64,000 nt of DNA from Flavobacteriaceae bacterium (lineage in GTDB: Bacteria > Bacteroidota > Bacteroidia > Flavobacteriales > Flavobacteriaceae), in NCBI GenBank assembly GCA_947446635.1, contig CANFHF010000010.1:1-64000 (forward strand), written 5' to 3'. Numbering within the stretch: position 1 is the first letter of the stretch; each line of letters starts with the position of its first letter. The notes beneath the pieces are model-generated. The model saw nothing but the letters and a program-made list of their open reading frames with translations. It was not told the DNA's origin and searched no databases. The position numbers and the translations under genes were made by a program. Positions 39,364 through 48,856 of the stretch are shown here, piece after piece.

Positions 39364-40332
39364 ATGAAACCTATTTTAAAATTATACCGGGGTTATGCCA
39401 ATGAGCAGGAACTAATAGTAATGGGGCATGTTTTTAAACCCACGAATAAAAAAGAATATGACTTTCAGAAAAAAAAATTCGAAAATGCCGTTTCAATAAT
39501 ACGGCTATTCAGATTGAAAACGGCGGATAATGTGGCTGTTTTTTTGAAACACAACAATACAACAATCCACACCAAGACACTAGCGGACGGTTATTTTAAA
39601 TTTTGCGTGCCTCTGAATAAAGATGTTGGATACGGCTGGATTGATTATCAAGTTAGTATTGTTCATGGTCACGAAACCATAGTGAGTAAGGAATGTTACC
39701 TTCGTCCAAAAAGGGAAAATCTAGGGATTATTTCGGATATTGATGATACTTTTTTGGTTTCTTACACTGAAAACCCCTTGAAAAAATTATATCATTTATT
39801 GTTTCGAAATGTGAACACCCGAAAGGTTTATGAAGATGTCGTCCCTCATTATCAAGCCTTGAGTAATGCCGGAAGAATAGGTGGTGAGGAACAAAACGCC
39901 TTTTTTTTTGTATCTAGCACCGAATGGAATTTGTATCGTTTTATAGTGCAATTTACAGAAATTCACCAATTACCAAAAGCAGTTTTATTACTCAAGGACA
40001 TTAAATCCAGTCTTTTTGATTTTTTATGGACTAGGAGGGGAGGTCACAATCACAAATTTGAAAAGATAAAACATATTCTAGAATTTTACCCCAATTTAAA
40101 ATACGTTTTGATAGGGGATGATTCACAACACGATCCGTTTCTTTATGAAACAATTTGTAAAATTTTCCCAGTGGCTATAAAATCAGTTTATATTCGAAAA
40201 ACGGGTAAACACATGAAAGGAAAAGTTTCAATTGTATTAGAAAATATTGAAAGTCTACACGTGGCTGTTTGTTATTTTAGTAATAGCAGTGAGGCGATTG
40301 CACATTCTAAAGCAATCGGGCTGATTGTGTAA
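39364..40332 (+). CDS. App1-type phosphatidate phosphatase domain protein (DUF2183)
   Basis: NLGIISDIDDTFLVSYTENPLKKL (DxDxT), FFFVSSTEWNLYRFIVQF, LIGDDSQHDPFLYETI. Confidence 0.9.
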   Translation: MKPILKLYRGYANEQELIVMGHVFKPTNKKEYDFQKKKFENAVSIIRLFRLKTADNVAVFLKHNNTTIHTKTLADGYFKFCVPLNKDVGYGWIDYQVSIVHGHETIVSKECYLRPKRENLGIISDIDDTFLVSYTENPLKKLYHLLFRNVNTRKVYEDVVPHYQALSNAGRIGGEEQNAFFFVSSTEWNLYRFIVQFTEIHQLPKAVLLLKDIKSSLFDFLWTRRGGHNHKFEKIKHILEFYPNLKYVLIGDDSQHDPFLYETICKIFPVAIKSVYIRKTGKHMKGKVSIVLENIESLHVAVCYFSNSSEAIAHSKAIGLIV

Positions 40333-40333
40333 A

Positions 40334-42241
40334 TTAAGCATTATCGATTTCTTCCTGAACAATTTCCCAATCTAAAAGCAATTGGTCTAATTCCGTTTTT
40401 TTCTTGTTGTAGGCCGTAAAAAATTTAGCATCTTCAATGTGTTTGTCATAATTAGAAGCCAACATTTTGTCGTCCTGCTGAATGTCTCTTTCCAATTGCT
40501 TGATTTGGCTTTCGACCTTACTCAATTTATTTTGAAGCGCCTTCCCTTTTTTCTGTTCTTCATAGGAAGTTTTGTTGCTTTCTTTTGGCGCCACCGCTTT
40601 TAAAGCGTCTTTTTTCTCTACTTCGCGCATATTCTCTAAATTGCGTTGCTCCAAGAAATAATTGATGTCGCCTAAATATTCTTTTATTTTTTGATCTTTG
40701 AACTCGTACACTAAATTAGACATCCCTTGCAAGAAATCCCTGTCGTGAGAAACTAAAAGTAATGTTCCTCCAAATTTTTGCAGAGCGGCTTTTAATACAT
40801 TTTTAGATTTTATGTCCAAGTGATTCGTTGGTTCATCCATCAATAACACATTGATAGGCTGTAATAGTAGTTTGCATAACGCTAGACGGTTTCTTTCGCC
40901 TCCAGAAAGGACTTTTACCTTTTTTTCTACATCATCTCCTCGAAACAGAAAAGAACCCAGCATATCGCGCACTTTCATGCGATTGGTATCCATGGCGGCG
41001 TCTTCCATAGTTTGTAATAATGTGATTTCGCCGTCCAAATATTCCGCTTGATTTTGGGCGAAATACCCCAATTGTACATTATGCCCTAATTTAATAGATC
41101 CCTGATATTTGAATTCGTTGACAATCGCTTTGATGAAAGTCGACTTCCCCTGCCCATTTTGGCCAACAAAAGCAATCTTGCTTCCCCGTTCCACCAACAA
41201 ATTAATATCTTTTAGAATAGTTTTGTCACCGTATTTTTTTGTTACAGCCTCTGCTTCAATAACTACTCTTCCCGGCTCTTTTGAAACTGGAAAAGTAATA
41301 TTCATAACGGAGTTATCATCTTCATCGACTTCGATCCGTTCGACTTTATCTAATTTCTTGATTAAAGATTGCGCCATCGAAGCTTTGGAAGCTTTGGCAC
41401 GGAATTTCTCAATTAACTTTTCAGTTTCCTCAATTTTTTTAGCTTGGTTTTTTTGGGTGGCCAATTGCTTTTCGCGGATTTCATGACGCAATTCCAAGTA
41501 TTCAGAATAAGGTTTATTGAAATCATAGGCTTTTCCGAGGGATATTTCTATGGTTCTATTGGTTACATTGTCCAAAAACATTTTATCGTGAGAAACAATC
41601 ACCACAACACCTGGATAATTGCGCAAGAAACTTTCCAACCAAATGATACTCTCGATATCCAGGTGATTCGTGGGCTCATCTAAAAGCAAAACGTCGTTTG
41701 CCTGCAATAATAACTTGGCTAATTCAATTCGCATTCGCCATCCACCCGAAAAAGTTTCGGTTTGATTGTCGAAAACTTCTCTTTTGAAACCCAATCCCAA
41801 AAGTATTTTCTCGGTGTCACCCACATAGTTATAGCCTCCTAACAATTCAAAACGATGGGTATAATCGGATAAATCTTCTATAATTTGGCTATACCCGTCA
41901 CTTTCATAATCCGTTCTGGTAACCAACTGATGGTTGATTTCCTCCAGTTTTTTCTCCACAATTTTAATATCCGTAAATGCTTCATAGGCTTCTTCAAGTA
42001 CCGTTCTTCCTTGTTCGAAATCAATATCCTGACGCAGGAAACCCATCCGAACTTCTTTTTCCTGAGAAATAACACCCGAATCAGGTGCGAAATCTTTCGC
42101 CAAGATTTTGAGCATCGTAGATTTACCCGCTCCGTTTTTGCCCACAAGACCAACACGGTCTCCAGCCCCCAATCGAAAGGTAACTTCTTCAAACAAATAG
42201 GTTCCTCCAAAAGAAACGGATAAATTATGTATATTAAGCAT
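40334..42241 (-). CDS. ABC-F family ATP-binding protein (duplicated ATPase)
   Basis: Two Walker A (GKNGAGKS, GQNGQGKS) and LSGG-type signatures (FSGGWRMRIELAKLLL, LSGGERNRLALCKLLL), DEPTNHLDI twice; start placed at MLNIHNLSVSFGG. Confidence 0.95.
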   Translation of the reverse strand: MLNIHNLSVSFGGTYLFEEVTFRLGAGDRVGLVGKNGAGKSTMLKILAKDFAPDSGVISQEKEVRMGFLRQDIDFEQGRTVLEEAYEAFTDIKIVEKKLEEINHQLVTRTDYESDGYSQIIEDLSDYTHRFELLGGYNYVGDTEKILLGLGFKREVFDNQTETFSGGWRMRIELAKLLLQANDVLLLDEPTNHLDIESIIWLESFLRNYPGVVVIVSHDKMFLDNVTNRTIEISLGKAYDFNKPYSEYLELRHEIREKQLATQKNQAKKIEETEKLIEKFRAKASKASMAQSLIKKLDKVERIEVDEDDNSVMNITFPVSKEPGRVVIEAEAVTKKYGDKTILKDINLLVERGSKIAFVGQNGQGKSTFIKAIVNEFKYQGSIKLGHNVQLGYFAQNQAEYLDGEITLLQTMEDAAMDTNRMKVRDMLGSFLFRGDDVEKKVKVLSGGERNRLALCKLLLQPINVLLMDEPTNHLDIKSKNVLKAALQKFGGTLLLVSHDRDFLQGMSNLVYEFKDQKIKEYLGDINYFLEQRNLENMREVEKKDALKAVAPKESNKTSYEEQKKGKALQNKLSKVESQIKQLERDIQQDDKMLASNYDKHIEDAKFFTAYNKKKTELDQLLLDWEIVQEEIDNA

Positions 42242-42303
42242 GTATTGTGTTTTGTATTTGTAAATTTGTGGCTCCAAAAAAGGAGAAATTAATTTTTTTG
42301 CAA

Positions 42304-42684
42304 ATGTTAAAAAAAGGATCCAAATTAAATAGCATTTTAACAGGAACTTGTCCAAGATGTCAGAATGAGAGTATGTATTTGGATAAAAATCCATTACATT
42401 TTTCGAAATTGATTAAAATGCACGAAAAATGCAGTCACTGTGGTTTGAGATATGAAATCGAGCCTTCTTTTTTTTATGGCGCTATGTATGTCAGCTACGG
42501 AGTAAATGTATTGCTTAGTATTGCAACCTTCGTCGTTTCTTATCTTATTCTTGATTCTAGTATAAAAACTTCTTTTATCGCTATCGTTGTTGCCAATATT
42601 CTTTTATTTCCATTTGTTTTGAGATGGTCCAGAAATATTTACATTAATATGTTTGTGTCTTTTGACAAGAAATTCAGCAAATAA
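42304..42684 (+). CDS. DUF983 domain protein
   Basis: MLKKGSKLNSILTGTCPRCQNESMYLDKNPLHFSKLIKMHEKCSHCGLRYEIEPSFFYGAMYVSYG. Confidence 0.9.
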   Translation: MLKKGSKLNSILTGTCPRCQNESMYLDKNPLHFSKLIKMHEKCSHCGLRYEIEPSFFYGAMYVSYGVNVLLSIATFVVSYLILDSSIKTSFIAIVVANILLFPFVLRWSRNIYINMFVSFDKKFSK

Positions 42685-42685
42685 A

Positions 42686-43732
42686 TTACCTCTTTTTGGC
42701 AAATCGTTTAATATCCACAAATCTATCCAATGGTTTTTGGTATTCAATATTTTCGAATAAGGCTTTAGCCATTGCCGGCCCAAGCATAACACCACGAGTT
42801 CCCAGGCCATTGAGAATATGTATTGAATTGTGATGTTCATGCGTTCCAACCAAGGGTTTTCTGTCCTTGACCGTAGGTCGAACGCCAGCATAATGTGCTA
42901 TAATTTCAAAATCACAAGTGATTATTTCTTTAATTCTATCTACCAATTCATTTTTTCCCGCTTCAGTAGGCATAGCTGTTTTGTCGCCCCAATTGTAGGT
43001 AGCTCCAATTTTGAACAAATCATTTCCAAGAGGCAAAATAAAAACACTAGTGTTTAATATAACATCTAAATTCAACAAAGGCGCTTTTATGATGAGCAAT
43101 TCGCCTTTTGTCCCGTCTAGTGGTAAATCCAGAAAATAAGGATTGGCCTGCATGCCAAATCCTTCGGCAAATATGATGTGTCTTGCCTGAATATCCTTGT
43201 ATTGAATTCCATTAGTTTCTTCCTGTAAAAGTTTGTATTCAAAGGATTCCTCTAGGAATAGTTGGTTTTGTATAAGGTAGTTTTTGTATCTTTCTAATAG
43301 TAATGCAGTATCAACATAACCCGTTTGTAACACTTCACCATATCCAAAGGGCGAATCTATAGATTCATATTTTTTGGTAATTATTCGAGTGGATAAATAA
43401 GGAGCTAGATTCACTTTGTCAGAAGCGGAGAACCAGTTATTTTGTTCTTCGATAGAAAAAAACTTTCTTAAAATAGGGGTTTTAAAATCAAGTTGGGTAT
43501 TCAGTTTTTGCTCTAAGCCAAAAAAGAATTCATTCATTACTAGCAGATGCTCTTTGGCCTGACCCACTTCACTAAAGCGTTTTAGAATAACAGGATTATA
43601 TAAACCACCTGCTATTTTTGATGAGTTCTGCGAATTATTATCCAACACTAAAATAGACTTGCCGTTTTGCAATGCCATTTCAGCAAATGAAATACCGGCT
43701 AAGCCAGAACCAACAATCAAATAATCTAACAT
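42686..43732 (-). CDS. FAD-dependent oxidoreductase (DAO / MnmC-C-like)
   Basis: LDYLIVGSGLAGISFAEMALQNGKSILVLDN; AHYAGVRPTVKDRKPLVGTHE; ILNGLGTRGVMLGPAMAKAL. Confidence 0.9.
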   Translation of the reverse strand: MLDYLIVGSGLAGISFAEMALQNGKSILVLDNNSQNSSKIAGGLYNPVILKRFSEVGQAKEHLLVMNEFFFGLEQKLNTQLDFKTPILRKFFSIEEQNNWFSASDKVNLAPYLSTRIITKKYESIDSPFGYGEVLQTGYVDTALLLERYKNYLIQNQLFLEESFEYKLLQEETNGIQYKDIQARHIIFAEGFGMQANPYFLDLPLDGTKGELLIIKAPLLNLDVILNTSVFILPLGNDLFKIGATYNWGDKTAMPTEAGKNELVDRIKEIITCDFEIIAHYAGVRPTVKDRKPLVGTHEHHNSIHILNGLGTRGVMLGPAMAKALFENIEYQKPLDRFVDIKRFAKKR

Positions 43733-43784
43733 TTAAAATTAATTTATTATATAAAGTATTCAAAGGTAAACCCAAAAAACAAAA

Positions 43785-43807
43785 AACCCTTACCAAAGGC
43801 AAGAGTT
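43785..43807 (-). terminator. Putative terminator after gldN
   Basis: aacccttacc-aaa-ggcaagagtt stem, T-rich tract on the minus strand. Confidence 0.55.
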
Positions 43808-43833
43808 CTTTATACTATAATATGAAATCAAAG

Positions 43834-44727
43834 TTAGTAATTCCACATATCGTGCTCGAAATTCCGGATTTTTTCCTTCACTCTTTCAGATTCTAACAAT
43901 TGATTCTGCGCATTATCTTTCATGTAACTTGCAATCGCCCTATCGCCATATACATTTTCTTCTTGATATATGACACTATTAAATTGTCTTGAATTCAATA
44001 TTTGGTCAAAAGAAATAGGCATCGCCGAGTTTTTATCATTAAACGATTTGGCCTCATTCAAAACATCTCTGGCCGCTGGAAAAAATACCCAAAACAATTC
44101 AATATAATCTTTTTCGTCACTGTTCATCGTAAATACATCGGGAGTTACCGGACAAATTCCAAGTAAACGATATTTTAACTCACCTTGTCTTTTGTCGAAA
44201 TACCAATAACCCTTAATTTTATATTGGCTAACATCTTGAGCGGTAAGATCTTGTTTTATAATATATTCAGGAGATATTTTAATTCTAGCATTAAACTGTT
44301 CTCTACCAGCATCAGTGGTATCTATTTTGCTCAAAGAGGCTTGAATATCTTTATATGATTTCTTGGTATTGAAATAACTATCCGAATAAACATCGGTAAT
44401 TTCACCATCACGGATCGCTTTAGTTAGAACGTCGTATAAAGATCGTCTATTCTGCCCTATGTTTGCTGTGTCAACTGGAAAATAGAGTGGAAAATTAATC
44501 CTTTCGCTCAAATCAATAATTTCCCAAGTCATTTTACCCATTAAAATATCTCTATCATTTACATAGCCATATTCCAAAGGTTTGTCATTATCAGCAATAA
44601 GTTGGTCAGCAGACTTCATCCCTATTTCTTCGGGAAACTTTGCATTGAGCAAATTAGATTGCGCAAAAGAAATCATACTCCCAGTAATAGAAATAACAAC
44701 TATTAAAAAATTTCTTGCATTCATCAT
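43834..44727 (-). CDS. gldN: Gliding motility / type IX secretion protein GldN
   Basis: LEYGYVNDRDILMGKMTWEIIDLSERINFPLYFPVDT...RRSLYDVLTKAI...; gene order K-L-M-N. Confidence 0.96.
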   Translation of the reverse strand: MMNARNFLIVVISITGSMISFAQSNLLNAKFPEEIGMKSADQLIADNDKPLEYGYVNDRDILMGKMTWEIIDLSERINFPLYFPVDTANIGQNRRSLYDVLTKAIRDGEITDVYSDSYFNTKKSYKDIQASLSKIDTTDAGREQFNARIKISPEYIIKQDLTAQDVSQYKIKGYWYFDKRQGELKYRLLGICPVTPDVFTMNSDEKDYIELFWVFFPAARDVLNEAKSFNDKNSAMPISFDQILNSRQFNSVIYQEENVYGDRAIASYMKDNAQNQLLESERVKEKIRNFEHDMWNY

Positions 44728-44775
44728 AATATCATTATAGATTATTGAAATAGCTCTGTTTCAAACTTCTTTATT

Positions 44776-46326
44776 TTATTGTATTTCATAAATTACCGGA
44801 GCCGTTCTTGGTAGTAAATAACTGCCCGCACCTACTAATTTAGTTTTAATTTCAGAAATGGTAACTTGATCTCCCCTTCCTACTTTTGAAAGAGCAGCCT
44901 TACATTGTTGGTTTATTTTATTACCAATAACAACGACCGTAGGCTGGCCAGCTACTTTAAAGTTGAATCCAACAACTTCAAAATTAACATCGAAATCAAA
45001 ATCAACTAATTTAGCCCCAATAGATGAAATTTCTAGACCTGATTTAGGGCCTTTTACCACACCCATTTCACCTCTAATTGTTCCTATTGGACCCGGGATT
45101 CCTTTTATTCTAAAAGTCTTTTTATCAGAAACTTTAGTCCCGTCTGGGAGCAAGGCTGTCACATTAATAACGGTTTCAGTTCCTGCTCCAGGAAACAAAT
45201 TGAAAGCTCCTGGTTTTCCTGACGGACTCATTCCTGGGGCAGATGCAGTAACTTTGTCTGCAGAAATTCCTGCAAATGAAATCGTCATCGGGTTTACAAT
45301 ACCACGATACACTACGTTGAGTTTATCGGCAGATATGTTAGCAGATTTTGGTCTTGACACTACAACATAATTCCCTTCAATAGGCAAACTAACTACCTTT
45401 CCATTTTCATCAAAATTAAACGACCCAGATATTTTATGTTCTCCCACATTTCCACTACCAATTGAAAATTTGGCTTGTCCTGCTTCGGATTGAATATTAG
45501 ACCCATTTATAATTACTGATTTAGCCTTTAATAACGGATCAAATTTACCTAGAATAATTTTTCCCGTAACCGCCTCCCCTTGAAAGAAAACAGATTTATC
45601 TGGAACCACAATTGGCTTATAAGCTGTAAGAGAAGCAGCAGCAATCAAATCTGATTGAAACATCGAGGACATTACATCACTTTCGGTGGCTTTTATATCA
45701 GCTTGTAATTGTGTTAATTTGGTAACGGTTGAAATTAAAGGGTATCCTTTATAATTATAATTTATCCATGGCTGAGGAGTAACCTCATCTTTTTTCTTTA
45801 TTGAATTTGTCGAAAATCTTTTTTCAATTTTATTAATTTCAATTTCGGGAAGTTTACTTCCCGCTATTTGCTTGATTTGAGATGGGTAATTTTTCATTCT
45901 ACTTAAAAATAATTCACCCTCTTTAGATGGTTTTTCACCTATAAAAAACAATTTATCCACTAAATCACTTTTATCCATTTGTTCATAAAGGAAGTTTCCG
46001 TCATCATCTTTTTTGGTCGTTTTTGTTATTGTTGTTTTAATGCTTTCCAAATAATCACAATATTCATTCGATATAGCTCTAATTTTATCAACTATAATTT
46101 TTTTGTCGCCATATTGCCCAGGTTGATCCGTTGCTTTTTGCGATAATTGTTGAAACGAATCCGTATTCCTATTGTCTGTTAACGAATTGGATTCAATGAT
46201 TTTTAAGTTTAAAATTCCAAAAGCAGATAATACTTCTTTGGATACATTTAATGCTAGCATTGCGATAAAAACCAAATACATTAGGTTAATCATCTTCTGT
46301 CTAGGGGTTATTTTTACTTGTGCCAT
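44776..46326 (-). CDS. gldM: Gliding motility / type IX secretion protein GldM
   Basis: MAQVKITPRQKMINLMYLVFIAMLALNVSKEVLSAFG; operon context. Confidence 0.97.
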   Translation of the reverse strand: MAQVKITPRQKMINLMYLVFIAMLALNVSKEVLSAFGILNLKIIESNSLTDNRNTDSFQQLSQKATDQPGQYGDKKIIVDKIRAISNEYCDYLESIKTTITKTTKKDDDGNFLYEQMDKSDLVDKLFFIGEKPSKEGELFLSRMKNYPSQIKQIAGSKLPEIEINKIEKRFSTNSIKKKDEVTPQPWINYNYKGYPLISTVTKLTQLQADIKATESDVMSSMFQSDLIAAASLTAYKPIVVPDKSVFFQGEAVTGKIILGKFDPLLKAKSVIINGSNIQSEAGQAKFSIGSGNVGEHKISGSFNFDENGKVVSLPIEGNYVVVSRPKSANISADKLNVVYRGIVNPMTISFAGISADKVTASAPGMSPSGKPGAFNLFPGAGTETVINVTALLPDGTKVSDKKTFRIKGIPGPIGTIRGEMGVVKGPKSGLEISSIGAKLVDFDFDVNFEVVGFNFKVAGQPTVVVIGNKINQQCKAALSKVGRGDQVTISEIKTKLVGAGSYLLPRTAPVIYEIQ

Positions 46327-46371
46327 ATTTTCTTAATAATTAGTTTAATTTTTTTATAAAGTCTAAACTAA

Positions 46372-47148
46372 TTATCCTTTATTACTCATTGCAGAAAGCA
46401 TACCTCCATAGACATTATTCAATGAGGATAGGTTAGTAGTCAAAGACTGCATCTGCTCCTTTAGTTTTATGTTATTTTCGAATACTTCTTCATTAATCTG
46501 TTCGTTTTTCGAAGCTGTATGAAGCTGTATTTTGTATAGACTATTAAGAGATTCCATATTAGCCGCAGCTAAAGTTAGTTCCTCGCTATATTTTTTGTTA
46601 GATGTAACAGAATCTTCATTGATTTTAGCATTTATTGAGGTGTTCTCTAACTGAATTTTATATAATCCATTCAAAGTTTCCATTTGGGTTGCAGCCAAAG
46701 TAAGCTCTTCGCTGTATTTTTTTGTAGAAGCTATCGAATCTTGTGTAGGCATAATACTTTTTGCTGCCCCTTCAAAATTTTTGATGCTATTTCCTAAACT
46801 AACCATCAATTCTCCGTCTATTTTGGCATTTTTCAACATAGCATCTAATTTTTTAGACAACATGCCTTCAGCGTCTGAAGAAACTTCTGTATTGGCTGAT
46901 TTTATAGAGGTTGCATTTTTATCGATTAGTTGTGGATAAACATTTTCCCAATTATATTCTACTTCAACAGGCTCAAAAGCAGAAAGAGCAAAAATTGCAG
47001 CTTCCACTACAAGTCCTATTGTAAGCATTAAATTCCCACTAATAAAACCAAATTCAAGGTGTGTTATTTTGAATAAAGCTCCAATAATAACAACTGCCGC
47101 TCCCATTCCGTATGCAAAATTCATTGCTTTTTTTCCTAATAATGCCAT
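46372..47148 (-). CDS. gldL: Gliding motility / type IX secretion protein GldL, with internal 42-aa repeat
   Basis: MALLGKKAMNFAYGMGAAVVIIGALFKITHLEFGFISGNLMLTIGLVVEAAIFALSAFEPVE; two KKYSEELTLAA.xMExLNxLYKIQL units. Confidence 0.97.
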   Translation of the reverse strand: MALLGKKAMNFAYGMGAAVVIIGALFKITHLEFGFISGNLMLTIGLVVEAAIFALSAFEPVEVEYNWENVYPQLIDKNATSIKSANTEVSSDAEGMLSKKLDAMLKNAKIDGELMVSLGNSIKNFEGAAKSIMPTQDSIASTKKYSEELTLAATQMETLNGLYKIQLENTSINAKINEDSVTSNKKYSEELTLAAANMESLNSLYKIQLHTASKNEQINEEVFENNIKLKEQMQSLTTNLSSLNNVYGGMLSAMSNKG

Positions 47149-47167
47149 AATAAAAAATTTAGTTTAG

Positions 47168-48595
47168 TTAATATTTAATTTGTTTTTTATTCGTTAATTT
47201 TCCTGTATTCTGAGTTCCCATATAATCCTGAACGGTTCTAAAGCCAATGTAACTTCTAGCAGAATCAGCATATTCATAATCGCGGGTGCTTACTTGTAGA
47301 AAATATGAAACGTCTTTCCATGAACCGCCTCGTATTACTTTTCGCATATTTTTGTTATCTTGAACATTTGGGTTCATAGAAGAAACATATTCATAGGTAT
47401 TTGGATCATAAGAAGTATCAGTCCATTCTGAAACATTGCCAGCCATATTGTATAAATTATAACCATTTGGTTCGTACGATTTTGCTTCTACAGTATATAA
47501 AGAACCATCTGCGGCATAATCGCCTCTCATGGGTTTGAAATTGGCAAGAAAACATGCTCTATCATTTTTGGTATAAGGCCCGCCCCAAGGATAGGTAGCG
47601 GATTCAAGACCTCCCCTTGCCGAATATTCCCATTCTGCTTCGGTAGGTAATCTAAAATTATTAGTCAAATTATGTTTTTTTTTCTTGGATTTTATATAAC
47701 TGTTTTTATACAATGTTCTCCAGGCGCAAAATGCTTTAGCTTGTTTCCAGTTTACTCCTACAACAGGATAATCCCCGTAGGCTTGATGCCAAAAATAATC
47801 ATTATGCATAGGCTCATTATAAGAATAGGAGAAGTCTTTAATCCAAACCGTAGTGTCTGGGTATATTTTTACTTGTTCAGTTCTTATAAAATCTTTTCTT
47901 TTTTCCGATTTAACTTTAGCTGCAGCCGCTATGTCCATCCAAGAATATCGGAATTTCAATTTGTTTATATCCATTGTTCTCACACCATTAAAAGATGCTT
48001 CCAACGGCAAATACATTGTGTCCATTACCTCTGTATAGTATTCGTCTGGATATAATTTAGGATCTTTGATTAACTTAATCTTTTTATTGAGCTTTCTACT
48101 AGCATATGGGTCATCATCATTACCAATACTATAATAATTATCATACATATATTTATCGTATGCATTCATTTTTTCGGGATCAGCATCATTAAAAGCAAAA
48201 TCTCCAATACTTTGAGCATTTTTACCTTTTCCTGTATCATTTCCTTCACCTGGTTTTAGACCCATTTCGTCCGCCAAAATTGCCAATCGAACCCTGATAG
48301 TTGAATCTTTTACCCATTCTACAAACTGGCGATACTCACTATTAGTGATTTCTGTCTCGTCCATGTAAAAAGAGCGAACTGTAACTGTTTTTATATTTGT
48401 TGCGTCTTCAAGATGGGCGATGTCGTCATCAGATTTCCCCATGATAAATGAACCTCCTGGAATCAAAGTCATTCCAAAGGGTTTTTCAGGATTCCATTTT
48501 GCTCCTTTAACGCCAACTAATTCACCTTGATCAGTTGAACCACCACAACTAATAAACAAGCTTAATATTGCCATAAATGCAATGAATTTCTTCAT
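47168..48595 (-). CDS. gldK: Gliding motility lipoprotein GldK (formylglycine-generating-enzyme-like)
   Basis: Lipobox FISCGGS; GGSFIMGKSDDD, FYMDETEITNSEYRQFV, RLPTEAEWEYSARGG, NVSEWTDTSYD, RGGSWKDV. Confidence 0.96.
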   Translation of the reverse strand: MKKFIAFMAILSLFISCGGSTDQGELVGVKGAKWNPEKPFGMTLIPGGSFIMGKSDDDIAHLEDATNIKTVTVRSFYMDETEITNSEYRQFVEWVKDSTIRVRLAILADEMGLKPGEGNDTGKGKNAQSIGDFAFNDADPEKMNAYDKYMYDNYYSIGNDDDPYASRKLNKKIKLIKDPKLYPDEYYTEVMDTMYLPLEASFNGVRTMDINKLKFRYSWMDIAAAAKVKSEKRKDFIRTEQVKIYPDTTVWIKDFSYSYNEPMHNDYFWHQAYGDYPVVGVNWKQAKAFCAWRTLYKNSYIKSKKKKHNLTNNFRLPTEAEWEYSARGGLESATYPWGGPYTKNDRACFLANFKPMRGDYAADGSLYTVEAKSYEPNGYNLYNMAGNVSEWTDTSYDPNTYEYVSSMNPNVQDNKNMRKVIRGGSWKDVSYFLQVSTRDYEYADSARSYIGFRTVQDYMGTQNTGKLTNKKQIKY

Positions 48596-48856
48596 AAAAA
48601 TTTGAGTTATATATACATTATTGCTAATTTAACAACGTTATTTATTACTATTTAATAAGCAATTAATTTTAGATTCCTTTTGTTTAAAGGAGCCAAAACT
48701 AAAGTTTAATCTGCTAATAAAAAAATATTATATCAATTAAAACTTAGTAAAACCGAAACAAATGCCTAAAACATTATTTTTTTATAAGTTTCACATTAAA
48801 AAACAAAATTCTTGTTTTACTTTATTATTTCAATTCTTTTTAGGCTAAACTAATAC

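Noticed and set aside
42242-42394. N-terminal 51-aa extension of the ABC-F ORF
   Set aside because: Conserved ABC-F start is MLNIHNLSVSFGG at 42241; the extension is antisense to the start of the DUF983 gene
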